Shown: piece after piece, positions 22,601 to 32,540 of the stretch | Numbering within the stretch: position 1 is the first letter of the stretch | How the letters are laid out: each line of letters starts with the position of its first letter | DNA from: Carposina sasakii | Lineage: Eukaryota > Arthropoda > Insecta > Lepidoptera > Carposinidae | Reading direction: 5' to 3' | NCBI GenBank assembly: GCA_014607495.2 | Contig: CP053163.1 | Span: 7,358,716-7,422,715, forward strand | DNA: 64,000 nucleotides | Position numbers and translations under genes: made by a program | The notes under the pieces: model-generated | Databases searched by the model: none | What the model saw: only the letters and a program-made list of their open reading frames with translations | Told to the model about the DNA's origin: nothing

Positions 22601-25600
22601 CTGACCTTCCTATCGGATACCAACGTAGTAATGTAAACAAGATAGGTTGCGGTAGATATTCCAACTAACATTGTGTATCTTCGGTGTGAATTTATCGTAA
22701 GTTCCACTGCAAACAAATACCCTTTACATGTCTGTGTCCCCAAAATGGGATAGTCAGAACTGACTATGACAGAGACGTTTAGCATATCGAGGAAATGTAA
22801 TTATCTGTGAGAGAATGCCCGAAATACCCTTTAGTAAAAAAAAAAGTCCAGCTCCTCTACTTAAAATCCTAAGTCCCGCTTGCACAAGTGCGTAGCTAAA
22901 TCTAATTTTAATTAAATCGCCAGTTAGCACAGACGTACTCTCTTTTAATTGTCAGGAACTGGAACAGTGGTCCATGTTCTTTATGGTCCTGGTCGACCGA
23001 ATATAGTAAGGCGTACGTAGATTTTTCGAAACCCCATCTGAACCCTATCGCTAAGATAGGTTTATACCTAAATCAATAACTAGAATAAAACAATCGTCCG
23101 CCTTATGCGTTAAGCTAACTGTCTGGCATTGACACTCTAATTTAGAGTCAGGTTTATCTAGATTCTATGTAGACACGATCTTTGTTCAATGCTAGTATAT
23201 AACTTCCCTATGTACTATACAGGATGTAACGAAAAGGGTATGTTAAGCGAAAAGCTATGAAAGTCTCTATGATTAACCAACCTAGCTTGTTGTACATGAC
23301 TACCTTTTTACATAGAGCCCCAACAAACACAATGATTATTATTTAAAGAATCGTAGACCAATTTCAATATTAAAATTTTTGGCTAAACTGCTACCAAAAT
23401 GCTAAACAGTATCTATATTTTCGGTCAATCAAGCTAAATCGCAAATACAACTAGTATCGTATTAATCTACTTTAACAGCTTGTTATAGACAAACATAGGA
23501 TCGGTTGTATCACACACAAGGTCAACTAATTACGACTAATAGAGACTGTGTACGCCTCACCATTTACGACTAAGCAGCTACATAGATATCGTTTATCACC
23601 ATATAGACGTTCATTTCCCTCTGTTCGACACTGATGTATTATAGGGGGCTTGGTAAAGTAATATTTGTTTGCATATATCAATAATTTAAGTGATTTCGGT
23701 ATATTCAGGGTAGAATAATCACATTATCATAATGTAATGTATGGTAGGTATAGGCTACCTGAGCTGATGCGAGGTGTCCCTTTCGGGCTATATAGGCGTC
23801 ATGGCTTCCGTGCATGTCTTAAGAGTTAACTAAAGAACTCAGGGGTGTTCTCTCAGGCGATGAGCTAGCAACTTGTCACTGATATTTAACATTCGGCTCC
23901 GCTATGTTTAACGTGACTAGGATCTCCCCCGTGATTCTGAAATTCTGGCTACCCCATTTTGGGAGCACAGCCGTGACTTGGTGATTTGTACAGTATACTT
24001 ATTTATACAACAAGTAGAAGGAAGTGTTTCGATAACTTGCGAACTACGCTGTCTCTCGTAAATCTGTTACATTTTCTGGACCAGTATGGGTAATGTAATA
24101 TTGTTTCTGTAGCTTGCCTATCCTCCAATAGCAGATAGGTTTCATCCACGTCAAACGCCCTAAATTAAGGCATTCTATTAGAAAAAATGCTCCAATGTTC
24201 GATCTAGAAAGAATTTTACTGTCTGTAAATCCCCAGTACATCTACGAGTATGTACTGACAGTATTCAGTTTTTTTTTAACTATCTTCATTGCAGCCAAAA
24301 AACTAGTACTAAGATTTAGGTTGGCAACAGAATCACGGAACACTCCAGTGCCGGTGGATAGGATAATGACTGTTCGATTTGGCGAATGATGCAATTGTCT
24401 TCGCTCGACGTCGGTGTTGTATTACAACTGATAGACGCCTGGGAATAGTGCAGTCCGTTGACTGTAATATAATACCTAAAAATGTGGACTAGCAAACATT
24501 GTATGCAACATTGGTATTTTACGTTTGATTTCCTACACCAAAAACTGCATAGTTACTGTTTTTTACATTGACACGTGATACGTAAAGGGATAGCGCTGAA
24601 TTTATAATACCTATGAATAAATATTGCTCGTAGTTTATCGCAGATGTTACAAATATTATGTAATTGGGATTACTTAGTTACAGATATTTAGGTTATTGGT
24701 ATTCGCATTATGGTATAAACTTCTGTATTATCCAAATTAACATCTGGTTTTTGAAGAGCTAGTCGGTCTAGGTGCTTGGATTGGGTTTCTAATCGCGATT
24801 GTAGTTGCCTGTGATCATGAGTTGTCAGATTTGAGGGTCAGCGAAGGATATAGGGCCCGGTGGTGGATGAACACTATTCGCCTAAAACGAATGGTGAACC
24901 AATGTCCAAAGATCATTTTTGGGTAGAGCCAAAAAAAGTACATGTATAATACTCCGACCCCAAATAAATGGGTACGGGGCAGAAAGATGATAATGATTTT
25001 ACTTTATTTAATTATACACCCCCGTGCTTAGTACCCACGATACGACCTTATAGATTTAGTTTTTAAGACGAGATAAGTAATAATTTTAGAATCTGAATAT
25101 TTATACCAACTAACAGATGATATTTGTGCCGGACAAACCGAACTTTATATTCTTTTTTAAGAGCATACTCAATTCAGACAACTCTGTTACTGAACCAATA
25201 GAAGTATCCGCTGTTATTGTTATTTAAATCATAACCTTTCATTGACAAGTCGGTCTCTTTTGACGTCTCTTCGTGCTATACGCTTCATTATAACGCAAAA
25301 GTGCCGCCCATCTAACGTCCCAAATGCTTCGGCTGGCTAGTAAAAGTCACAATTAGTGCCTGTCAACATTAATTTGGTATCGACATAATTATAATAAGGA
25401 TCTATGCACTGTTTTATGAAAACAGATTCCGTGATATTACAAAAGAATTTAAATATTGTTTAAGTTAAACATTGTTTAATTCGTCAGATATTTTATACAT
25501 TTTGCTGTCAAATGTCATTTTTAAACTGTGTTTAATTTTACACGAGGTTTGATAATAGCACAAATGGTCTCTACCAGGAATAAAAAGTGACAGGTCGTCA

Positions 25601-28600
25601 TAAATTAATATATTCTAATTTATTATATTACAGTAAATTTAAAATTATCGGAATAAATAACAAGATAGTCCTTATTCCATTGCTTAAGGAGAAGCTGCCC
25701 GTGTACGCTCGCGAGTAGTTCACATGGAATAAAGCAAACTTTCTGTTGTGAATAAATTTAGCCGTATCTTTGGTAACAACTTCATGGACGAAGAAGTTTA
25801 CTTATTGTTAGATATTAGAAACCACCGTGTCTTATTGATGTTATTAATATGTAAGAAACCCCTTTTTTATGCGACAAAAATACTTCGCAAAAGTCATTAC
25901 CATATATTTAAGGGAAATAATTTATAAAATTAAAAACCAAAGATAGAATCCCCTTAAATCTTACACCAAAGAGCGGTTACCGTTACGAATGCGCTTAAAG
26001 CCGTTGACAAAAAAAAGGCTTTTTTTACCACCAAATAGCACACACGGCCGGGGCCGGGCCGTAAGTCATCCGAGCTGTCGAGATAAGAATGAGTGAATGA
26101 ACACCTGCCGCTACCGAGTTACGCGCGCCTACGCACCTCACTACGGCTTTACCAATTCCATTTTTAAAAACTAGACCCCACCAACCTCTTTAATATCTAC
26201 GTGGCTGCAGTTTAGTTCCATATTCCAATATGCGCCGTTGAGCCTTTAAAGCTATTCTTGGCCGACGTAATTTCCTTACTGGACTAGACCGATTATATTC
26301 TTGAATCAGCTTCGGAATTAGACATAATAATGATTATCGCTTTTTTTGTTACTGACAAGACTTGACATCCGGAACTCTTTTATTTTATTGGAATGGAAAT
26401 GTAATTATCTTTATAGGCTCTGGCAAAAATATATGTGCAGTAATGGACTGATATTGTAGTTTCGACACGTTTATGCGATTTTTAAAAGCTGTAAAATGTG
26501 TCGGTAATTTCTCTTTTGGTAACTGTATCAATATTTGATTCAAGTTTTATGCTATTAGTAAATCTTAGATTAATATATTTAGCATAAAGTTGACGGGCAT
26601 GTCAAATTTTCACATAATCGGATATGATATCTTGTTTCAATAGAAAATTGAAGGTCTCAATGATAACCTCAACCGGAAAATTAATATTGAAATAAAACGA
26701 ACACTGTCAAATGAAGTTGAAGTGATCAAAACTAAACTTCAATCAAAGTAATTTGATGATCATTATAATATGGGTATACCTAATATGACTTATGAATAAA
26801 ATTGTTTTTTTTTATAAAAGGTTTAATTTTCATTATCTTCATTTTGTTATAAATAAGACTGGTACCTATGTTGCAGCTACCTATCCTAACTTTAATTAAA
26901 CGAGTGGAATACACTTCTGCACACATCTACCTGCCGTACTCACCTTCTATATCCTATGTACTTTAATGGCTTTGATTTCGTCATCGAAATGCCTTTTTGT
27001 TTACAAAGCATGCTTTTTTATTAGATATTTTTTGTACTGAAGTTGTTTTTCTAATCCCTGGTATTGGGTACCTACTTGGTTTTAATTGGTCTAATTGCTG
27101 GGCGGGCCCTTAGACCCAATGAGGGAGATGAGACTAGATGAGTCACTTATAAAGTTCGTGAAAAATAAATTGCGTTGTACGCTAATTATTATCGTATTTC
27201 TTTTTCCTTATATAAACAAGAAATGTGAAATTCGCTTGATATATCGTTTGTCGTAGAAAATTATGAGTCTTGCGCGTGTGCCTCAAATAATGAACATATA
27301 ATCACGTCTCTGTAGTTCTAAGATTAGATTTATGTGAATACGTTTACAAAACAAGATTTTGGCTGCATATCATTGGTTGTTGTCTGAAATGTCAGTCATA
27401 CTGAACCATTAAAAAATAACTCATCTCACCTGAGTGACCGCAAGGGTAAAGTCACCACTAAGAATACGAAGCGCGAGAATAGGTAAAGGTGAAAAATAGG
27501 AGTAAGTTTGTTTGAAGGTGTGTCTTCGTGACGTGTATCACGATCAGCCGCAAGCACGAACCATTTGTGTAACGTATCCATAGGTATTCGTATAGTAAAC
27601 ATACATTTATACGAAACTAGTTTAAAAAGAGAAAAAATGAAGAGATGTGAAATAATTGAACATCACAATTAGGAATATGCATGAAAGTAAACCTAGCACA
27701 ATGGATCCTGAAAATAGGTTTATAAAACATCCCGATTTCCGCACGAATCCCGTAAAAAAGTTTTCATTAATCAGTATAGTCCTTTCTAATAGAACCGTGG
27801 AAAGTAGTTTAGATTTTCTTAGTTTAAGGGCATGCACTTTTTTAACGAGACCTTCAATTCTTCGGAACTGTGCCAATCTCGATCTAAGCTTTCAAGCGCC
27901 AATTTTCTACTCCAAACTAGTTGAGGCGGAAGGGAAATTTCTTCCTTTTACATTTAGAATTCTGTGCTTTTACTGTACCTACTCTATATCAAGTAACGAA
28001 TTATTTGCCTACTAATAGGTGTATTCAGTAGCGGTGTGAAAAGGCCAGCAAATTATCTTTGAGATACACCTGTGACCTGTCACCATTTCATCCATCCTGA
28101 ACTAGTTCGGTGCTTTATATCTCGGTCTATTTCCCCATCTCCTTGTAGGACTGAGCCCAGGTACTTATAGTTTGAACAGACTGGCAATGGTGTGCCATCA
28201 TGGGATTTTGCTATAGAGCTGGAGAGACCGCCGAAATCATAAACAAATTAATGTTTATAATTTTTTCACGTATGACGTACTAAACCGATTAACTTGGCGG
28301 ATACAGTAACTCATACAACTAGAATAACACAGGCTACGTTGATCACACAGGCAAAATCGCGGCCAGTAAAGTTTTTTAAGTTTCATATTTATGAGATTAT
28401 ATCACACGCCATGTGACTATTCCCTTACTGGTCTGATTAGTAATCTTAATTGCTCTCCTACTCAAGATCTAAGGTCAGGATAGTTAACACAAGCTTTAGC
28501 TAACTGTGACTTTAACACCAAAAATAGGCACATTGATATATTTGAGTTAGCCTTTTATCACAGTAGTGGAAAAATATGCTTTCTTCATATGCACTAAAAG

Positions 28601-29048
28601 TTGTGCTTTTGAAACATGACTGAAGAACTTTTAAAAACTCCGCAAGCCTAGCAAGAATTTAGACATGTTTAGATCGAACTTTGCTTGTAGAACATATAAC
28701 TTTTTTTCCGTCTTTTAGGGCCAATTTTTTCAATGGTCAGATATCCTAAGGATAAAGCTGATCTATTAATCTATCTGGATCAAGTTTTAAAAAAATACAG
28801 CTTCATACAGCATATATTAGTAAAATCGACCCTTAATTAAAGCACATAAACAGCAAACTTACCCCGCTCTGATACAACACTTTGAGTCCGCCTCTCGGGT
28901 AGCTTCTCCTATGAGGCGGCAACGGCAGCTTATCAGGTCTTCGAACGTGGATCTCTCCGGACGGCCTGAACGCTTCCAAAGGAGTTCTAATTACACCCCG
29001 GACGCTGGCTATGGCGCTCGCAAGGAGGATGGTGGCTAGCACTTGCAT
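13393..29048 (-). CDS. aos: Argos / giant-lens, secreted EGFR antagonist (complete gene)
   Basis: Four minus-strand coding exons (29048-28863, 14665-14541, 14186-13919, 13641-13393) join in phase into 275 residues. The start is the ATG at 29048. Residues 1-20 form a signal peptide ([18 protein letters not shown]) and the rest is Cys-rich. Exon 2 has [17 protein letters not shown] and the C-terminal exon has [18 protein letters not shown] with a final GYC group, both typical of the Argos family. N-glycosylation sequons NHT and NAT occur in exon 3. Argos is secreted and sequesters EGF ligands (Spitz in Drosophila), limiting EGFR signalling. The protein is much shorter than the roughly 444-residue fly protein, which fits loss of low-complexity spacers. 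All splice sites are GT/AG. Intron 1 (14666-28862) is 14.2 kb; the others are 354 and 277 bp. A weak TATA-like TTATACC lies on the minus strand at 29154-29160. No stops or frameshifts. Confidence 0.9.
13919..14186 (-). CDS. aos: argos coding exon 3
   Basis: 268 bp, acceptor TTCCAG and donor GTAAGT. It encodes [17 protein letters not shown]...[15 protein letters not shown], then [10 protein letters not shown] and [10 protein letters not shown], matching the central Argos domain. It reads phase 2 in and phase 0 out, agreeing with both neighbours. Confidence 0.9.
14541..14665 (-). CDS. aos: argos coding exon 2
   Basis: 125 bp between a TTTTCAG acceptor and a GTAATT donor. It encodes [15 protein letters not shown]..., ending in RPCS with two bases (AG) of a split Ser codon completed by T at the start of exon 3. 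Six Cys residues begin the Argos Cys-rich region. Confidence 0.88.
18640..18890 (+). pseudogene. 5'-truncated LINE: C-terminal end and tail
   Basis: Encodes [20 protein letters not shown], then [19 protein letters not shown] and [14 protein letters not shown] before TGA. This is the C-terminal tail of a lepidopteran endonuclease-reverse-transcriptase LINE. It ends in (ATGT)n, the expected 3' tail. All catalytic domains are absent, a typical 5' truncation. Confidence 0.8.
18917..19050 (+). mobile_element. SINE-like retroposon copy 1 (internally deleted)
   Basis: Matches the family with TACATCAGCTGCA, TGCATGTCGTAAGAGT, GGGTGTTCTCTC and GGCTACCACATTTTGG. The middle part (GATGAGCTAGCAACTTGTCA) is lost. 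Confidence 0.65.
19226..19310 (-). mobile_element. SINE-like retroposon copy 2 (3' part)
   Basis: Reverse-orientation end: CACGGCTATGTTCC, GTAGCCAGAAAGACAGGATCC and CCACAGTCACGTTTAGCATA. Confidence 0.65.
19584..19705 (+). mobile_element. SINE-like retroposon copy 3 (internally deleted)
   Basis: Both ends are present (GCTGATGCGGGGCATCACT and GTTCTGGCTACCTCATCTTG) but the centre is missing. This copy fixes the family 5' end. Confidence 0.65.
20598..21499. mobile_element. 902-bp element with TTAA target duplication
   Basis: Ends are inverted: TTAAGGGGTTAGGCCA at 20594-20609 and its reverse complement at 21488-21503. The outer TTAA on each side is the target duplication, leaving GGGGTTAGGCCA terminal repeats. 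TTAA targets are used by piggyBac and Kolobok-type elements. The ends do not start CCC as piggyBac does, so Kolobok-like is the better guess. No long reading frame, hence non-autonomous. Confidence 0.75.
22272..22289. promoter_or_regulatory. Heat-shock-element-like palindrome
   Basis: TTCTTGAACATTCAAGAA fits TTCnnGAAnnTTCnnGAA exactly: four alternating HSF boxes. It lies in argos intron 1, and a near match (CTCTTGAATGTTCAAGAA) sits at 63281-63298 in related flanks, so it probably came with a dispersed repeat. Binding is not shown. Confidence 0.35.
23220..23320 (+). mobile_element. MITE end (CAGG..TGTAAC family)
   Basis: CAGGATGTAACGAAAAGGGT then ATGTTAAGCGAAAAGCTATG, preceded by TA. This is one end of the TA-target MITE described at 34541-34799. 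The opposite end is not recognisable. Confidence 0.6.
23764..23985 (+). mobile_element. SINE-like retroposon copy 4 (nearly full)
   Basis: Runs from GCTGATGCGAGG through TTCCGTGCATGTCTTAAGAG, GGCGATGAGCTAGCAACTTG and TTCTGGCTACCCCATTTTGG to CAGCCGTG. It is one of the best copies for deriving a consensus. Confidence 0.75.
24765..24870 (+). mobile_element. Old PLE 3'-terminal fragment
   Basis: GGTCTAGGTGCTTGGATTGG, GCGATTGTAGTTGCCTGTG and TATAGGGCCCGGTGGTGG are a diverged, gapped version of 3265-3385, the PLE 3' terminus downstream of the ribozyme. The ribozyme itself is not included. It shows older activity of the same family at this locus. Confidence 0.75.
24953..25000 (+). mobile_element. 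RTE-type LINE 3' tail
   Basis: CGACCCCAAATAAATGGG then GGGGCAGAAAGATGATAATG parallels the end of the RTE fragment at 44286-44632. Only the tail was inserted. Confidence 0.65.
28040..28205 (-). pseudogene. RTE-type LINE RT fragment
   Basis: The minus strand reads [20 protein letters not shown] then [12 protein letters not shown] and GWMKW, the region after the RT palm in RTE LINEs (YKYLGS is highly typical). A stop follows GWMKW. It is antisense to nothing and lies in argos intron 1 in the same sense as argos. Confidence 0.75.
28863..29048 (-). CDS. aos: argos coding exon 1 (signal peptide)
   Basis: 62 codons from ATG to ...KVLYQSG, then donor GTAAGT (plus-strand AC at 28861-28862), phase 0. 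It holds the hydrophobic signal peptide and a basic, Pro-rich segment ([15 protein letters not shown]) that may be cleaved or act as a spacer. The nearest upstream in-frame start, a GTG six bases earlier, is not needed. Confidence 0.85.
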
Positions 29049-29519
29049 TGTCACTGGTACTGGTCGTGTTGTCGCGTGGTGTCGCGCCGCGATCGCTCGA
29101 GCTCGGACTGGAGTGGTTCGTGCCGAGGCAGGTACGACTTGGCCTACGCGCCCGGTATAACCACCGATTAGTGCGACCGAAACGTCTTGGTGCTTGGTTT
29201 ATTTTTGTTTGCATTTTTGAGATGTTCGTACTGTGGTTATACACATATTTAATGGATATAAACGGGATGTTCACGGTGAAATGATATCAAGGATTTTATA
29301 TTAATGAATTTTAATTTGGCATTTTTGAAAAATATATTACTTCTGTTACCATTTACTTAATTGACGTAATATTATTTGTTTGGTCTTCCGTTGTGTCAGA
29401 CATTCTAGTAGCAAAAAGCTTAAGCTCTTAAACAATCATAGTCAAAATGTTTTCTGTGATGCTATAGATATAAATATGTACTCACAAAAAGTAGGTAGCT
29501 AAAATGTAAATGTTTTAAG

Positions 29520-29578
29520 ATAATTATTGTTTAGTTTGAAAGTTTAAGTAAATTACTTTCACACTAAATAATAATTAT
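29520..29578. other. 24-bp hairpin upstream of argos
   Basis: Arms 29520-29543 and 29555-29578 pair at 22 of 24 positions around an 11-nt loop. The size resembles a pre-miRNA, but the stem is very AT-rich and I recognise no known miRNA. It could equally be a tiny MITE. Confidence 0.45.
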
Positions 29579-30467
29579 AGTCTCTCTATGGCGATAAACT
29601 TTAGGTACAATATTTGTAACTTATTTGTAAAATTATTCTCATAAAATATTTTAACAATATTATTACCTTTGAAATAATACAAAAAGATAAAAATGGTGTT
29701 TGTTTTCGACAACCTACAAGGGTACACTTTATTCCTAATGTATCAATTTACAATCGCGATAGTATTTTAAAAATAAAAAAGATTTCATAGAAACAAAAAA
29801 TAAAATATTTATAGCATTTTCCTCGAAAGCCTTAACGGATCAAGTTGTGTTGGTCCGCTGTGGGTTGACTTCCTACCGACGATGTGTTTTTTTACACAAT
29901 CTTGTTGCTCGGATGTGCCGCGTTCACACTAACATGTTATTTATATATTAAAATATAATAAATAAATATCTATCATTTTAATTTAACTATGTTATATTGG
30001 AACTATATGTATTTTCAATTTGAATCGAGAACAATATTTATGTTTTTTTTTACATTTTATACAAATAACTGTGTTTATGATTTGTATAGGTAAGTATTTG
30101 TTATTAAGCCAGGTTAGAATATTCATTTCCTGTTTTTATGCTTGTCATGACGTATGTCTAAAAGACATACTTACTCGAAGATCGAAAGAAGCGGCGAAAT
30201 GCTCTTGATTACCTGCGTGGTTGTCTAAACTACAATATGCATCATGACATGAATGTTGACTTATAGTAGATAAAATAATCAATCGTGGATGCAAAGCTTA
30301 AAATAATTAGATACGTCCAAAACAATATCTACCTCTTTTATTGTATAATAATATTATTTCTTATAATATTAGTACTTATATTTCTCTTCATATAATACCT
30401 ATAGAGTGTAGTCCGATTTAATCTAGTCGCGCTATACCTCGAAACTCAAGCGTTCAGATTAGAAACA

Positions 30468-30479
30468 TTTGGCGGGAAA
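30468..30479. promoter_or_regulatory. E2F-type site in a GC-richer patch
   Basis: TTTGGCGGGAAA is a consensus E2F/DP sequence. It lies in a non-repetitive, relatively GC-rich stretch (30420-30700) about 1.4 kb upstream of the argos start. It could mark a promoter, but no transcript start is visible. Confidence 0.25.
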
Positions 30480-31239
30480 CAATACACACAAACATCCCCT
30501 CTCCGGCGACAACACTAGCGCCAAACAAAGCTAAAGCTACCGTATTCTACGATTGTTTCAAACACAATATCCGCAAATTCTTAGTACAGACTTTAGTTGA
30601 AAAACAGAAAAACTACAACCCATTCATTAGAACTGTCAATGTAACGCGACCTTATCTTCCGTCTCGCTCGCTCCCATTCACAGGCCGCGCGCCCGCATCA
30701 ATGAACTGCTTCTTATGAATGAATGGACATTCGCTATAGTATTTATATGTTGGTCTTCGTTGCTAGTAGTACGGAATGACGCGGACGCCCAGTTGAAGAT
30801 ATAAATGCTTAAAAAAGTAATTTTAATCTAATTCAAAGATTTAAAAAAATCATGAATCAATGAATATGAATGTAGTTATCGTAAATATAGTTTATGGCTT
30901 TACCCGGTTAGAGCTTAACAAAATTTTGTTAAATTGCCACACTTATCTAATTCTTGTTTAGTGTTTAATGTGTATTTTAGTATATTTTTCTTAATAAATA
31001 GATTCCTAAACCTACTGGGGTACTTAGGCCTTCTTCTCTACTTACTATTGTGTACATTTGACCAACCCTTTGCTTTACCCTACCTAAAGTACTAAAGTTC
31101 AAATAGTGGTCATCTAAGTGCTTATTTATTTATTTGTTTGTTACACAGAATCTATAGCTCTCAATTACTATGTAAATATAGATACTAATGAATAAAACCC
31201 ACAGCCCAAAAAGGATTAACATTTTTTTATATTGTAGGT

Positions 31240-31390
31240 AATGGGCTGACCACCTGTCACTACTAACCGAACTTGTACTACTATACCCTCAAAATTGGTC
31301 AGAAGTGGCACCATGTGGTCCTATCGGCCCTTGGTACTCTGCCTACCCCGTAAGGGATAAAGGCGTGATTATATGTATGTATGTATGTAT
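31240..31390 (+). mobile_element. LINE/SINE 3' end with ATGT tail, copy a
   Basis: ATGGGCTGACCACCTGTCAC, then ATCGGCCCTTGGTACTCTGC, AAAGGCGTGATTAT and (ATGT)n. A second copy lies at 34925-35078. The last 30 bp also resemble the end of the LINE at 18640-18890, so this may be a SINE sharing that LINE's tail. Confidence 0.75.
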
Positions 31391-31475
31391 TTTTTATACT
31401 TTACAAATTACACAAGAGAGAATAATCACTTATAGAAGGGGGAATCACTTACGGAAGATATATTTTTTAAGGAAA

Positions 31476-31650
31476 TTAGGCGGGAGGTAGACCGTAACCC
31501 GCCACACTGGTCCAATGCGAGATGGACGGACGACGCCAAGGTCGCGGGCGTCGGTTGGATGCAGGCTGCTTCCGACCGGTCGGTATGGAGGTTGTTGGGG
31601 GAGGCCTATGTCCAGCAGTGGACTTCCCAGGGCTGAAATGATGATGACAG
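31476..31650 (+). pseudogene. LINE C-terminal end and tail
   Basis: Encodes ARWTDDAKVAGVGWMQAASD then LGEAYVQQWTSQG and TGA (31634-31636), followed by AATGATGATGA. This is the C-terminus of a common lepidopteran LINE family. Antisense relatives are at 5638-5712 and 59534-59702. Confidence 0.75.
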
Positions 31651-31654
31651 AATA

Positions 31655-31832
31655 CCTACATCAGCTGCATCTCGTCCCGTGCATGTTATTAGAGTCGACT
31701 AAGGAACTCAGATTCTTTTTGACGATGAGCTAGCAACTTGTCACAGATAATTTACATGTGCACCCGCTTTGGTAAACGTGATTGTGGTCCTTTGTGACCC
31801 TGCCGCTCTGGCTATCCCATTTCAGCAATACA
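31655..31832 (+). mobile_element. SINE-like retroposon copy 5
   Basis: CATCAGCTGCATCTCGTCCC, GAGTCGACTAAGGAACTCAG, GATGAGCTAGCAACTTGTCA and CTCTGGCTATCCCATTTCAG in family order. It lies immediately after the LINE tail. Confidence 0.7.
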
Positions 31833-31841
31833 GGATAAAAA

Positions 31842-32105
31842 ATGAGGTCATCATCATTATCATCGGCCTATTGCAGTCCACTGCTGGACGTAGGCCTCCC
31901 CCAGGGCACGCCACATGACTGCCATGGGGGGTATTTGCCCGTATTCACTACGCTGGCAGGCGGGTTGGTGACCGCAGTCTGTTTTTTGGATTATGTTGTC
32001 AACACGGGAGACGCTGCTGCCCACCTCCCGGGAACCCTTAATCGCCTCGTACGATACCACGGGCAGACATGGGGTGGTACGATTTCTACTCTGCCGGCAC
32101 CACAT
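31842..32105 (-). mobile_element. LINE/SINE 3' end, antisense
   Basis: The minus strand ends ALGEAYVQQWTAIGR followed by a stop and ATGATGATGA. Sister copies in the same orientation are at 51056-51276 and 52208-52300. The upstream part (TGCCGGCAGAGTAG, GTTGACAACATAATCC) is shared with the 51 kb copy, which defines about 220 bp of the family. Confidence 0.7.
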
Positions 32106-32359
32106 TTATCCGTAGATATTACTTCACCGATAAACTGGTTTGAGTGATGTCCGTTTAGCTTCGGGCGTGGCACGTGGTTATTTTATAGAATTCCTAAAAT
32201 AAAAGTGAAAATAAACCGTTATTTGATAATTAAAAAACAGCCAAGTACGATTTGGACTCGCGCACGAATGGGTTCCGTACCATCTCATACATTATTAATT
32301 ATCTCTATAAAATAAAAAAAATCACGTTTGTTGTATGGGAATCCCCCTTTATTATTTAC

Positions 32360-32540
32360 TAGTGGACGCCCGCGACTTCGTCCGCGTGGACTGCAGAAAA
32401 AACCAATGTGTCGAAATTATCCGGGATAAAAGTTGCCTATGTATTAATCCAGTGTGTCAGCTAACTCCATGCCAAATTTTATTAAAATAGATCCATCCAT
32501 ACTTACAAACTTTCGCGTTTATAATCTTAGTACGATTTTA
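32360..32540 (+). mobile_element. TAGTGGACGCCCGCGAC-family repeat
   Basis: CTAGTGGACGCCCGCGACTT then CGTCCGCGTGGACTGCAG and ATCCGGGATAAAAGTTGCCT, an abundant lepidopteran repeat whose class I cannot fix from sequence. Other copies: 40090-40345, 41970-42150; shorter traces at 18138-18160, 45284-45320 and 51660-51700. Confidence 0.6.

Larger units (their letters stand above)
14666..28862 (-). other. argos intron 1 (14.2 kb)
   Basis: Bounded by donor GTAAGT at 28862 and acceptor TTTTCAG at 14666. It holds LINE ends (18640-18890, 24953-25000, 28040-28205), four SINE-like copies (18917, 19226, 19584, 23764), a TTAA element (20598-21499), a MITE end (23220), a PLE 3' end (24765), an HSE-like site (22272) and GC-rich islands near 16690-16800, 17210-17290, 17770-17830 and 26040-26150. 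The islands match no coding family I know and could be enhancers. The remainder is plain AT-rich intron. Confidence 0.75.

Noticed and set aside
27622..28015. Overlapping frames of 84 and 119 codons on opposite strands
   Set aside because: They are mirror frames in argos intron 1 with no recognisable domain or splice support.
28987..29274. 95-codon minus-strand frame at the argos start
   Set aside because: Overlaps argos exon 1 in another frame; Ser/Arg/Pro-rich shadow.
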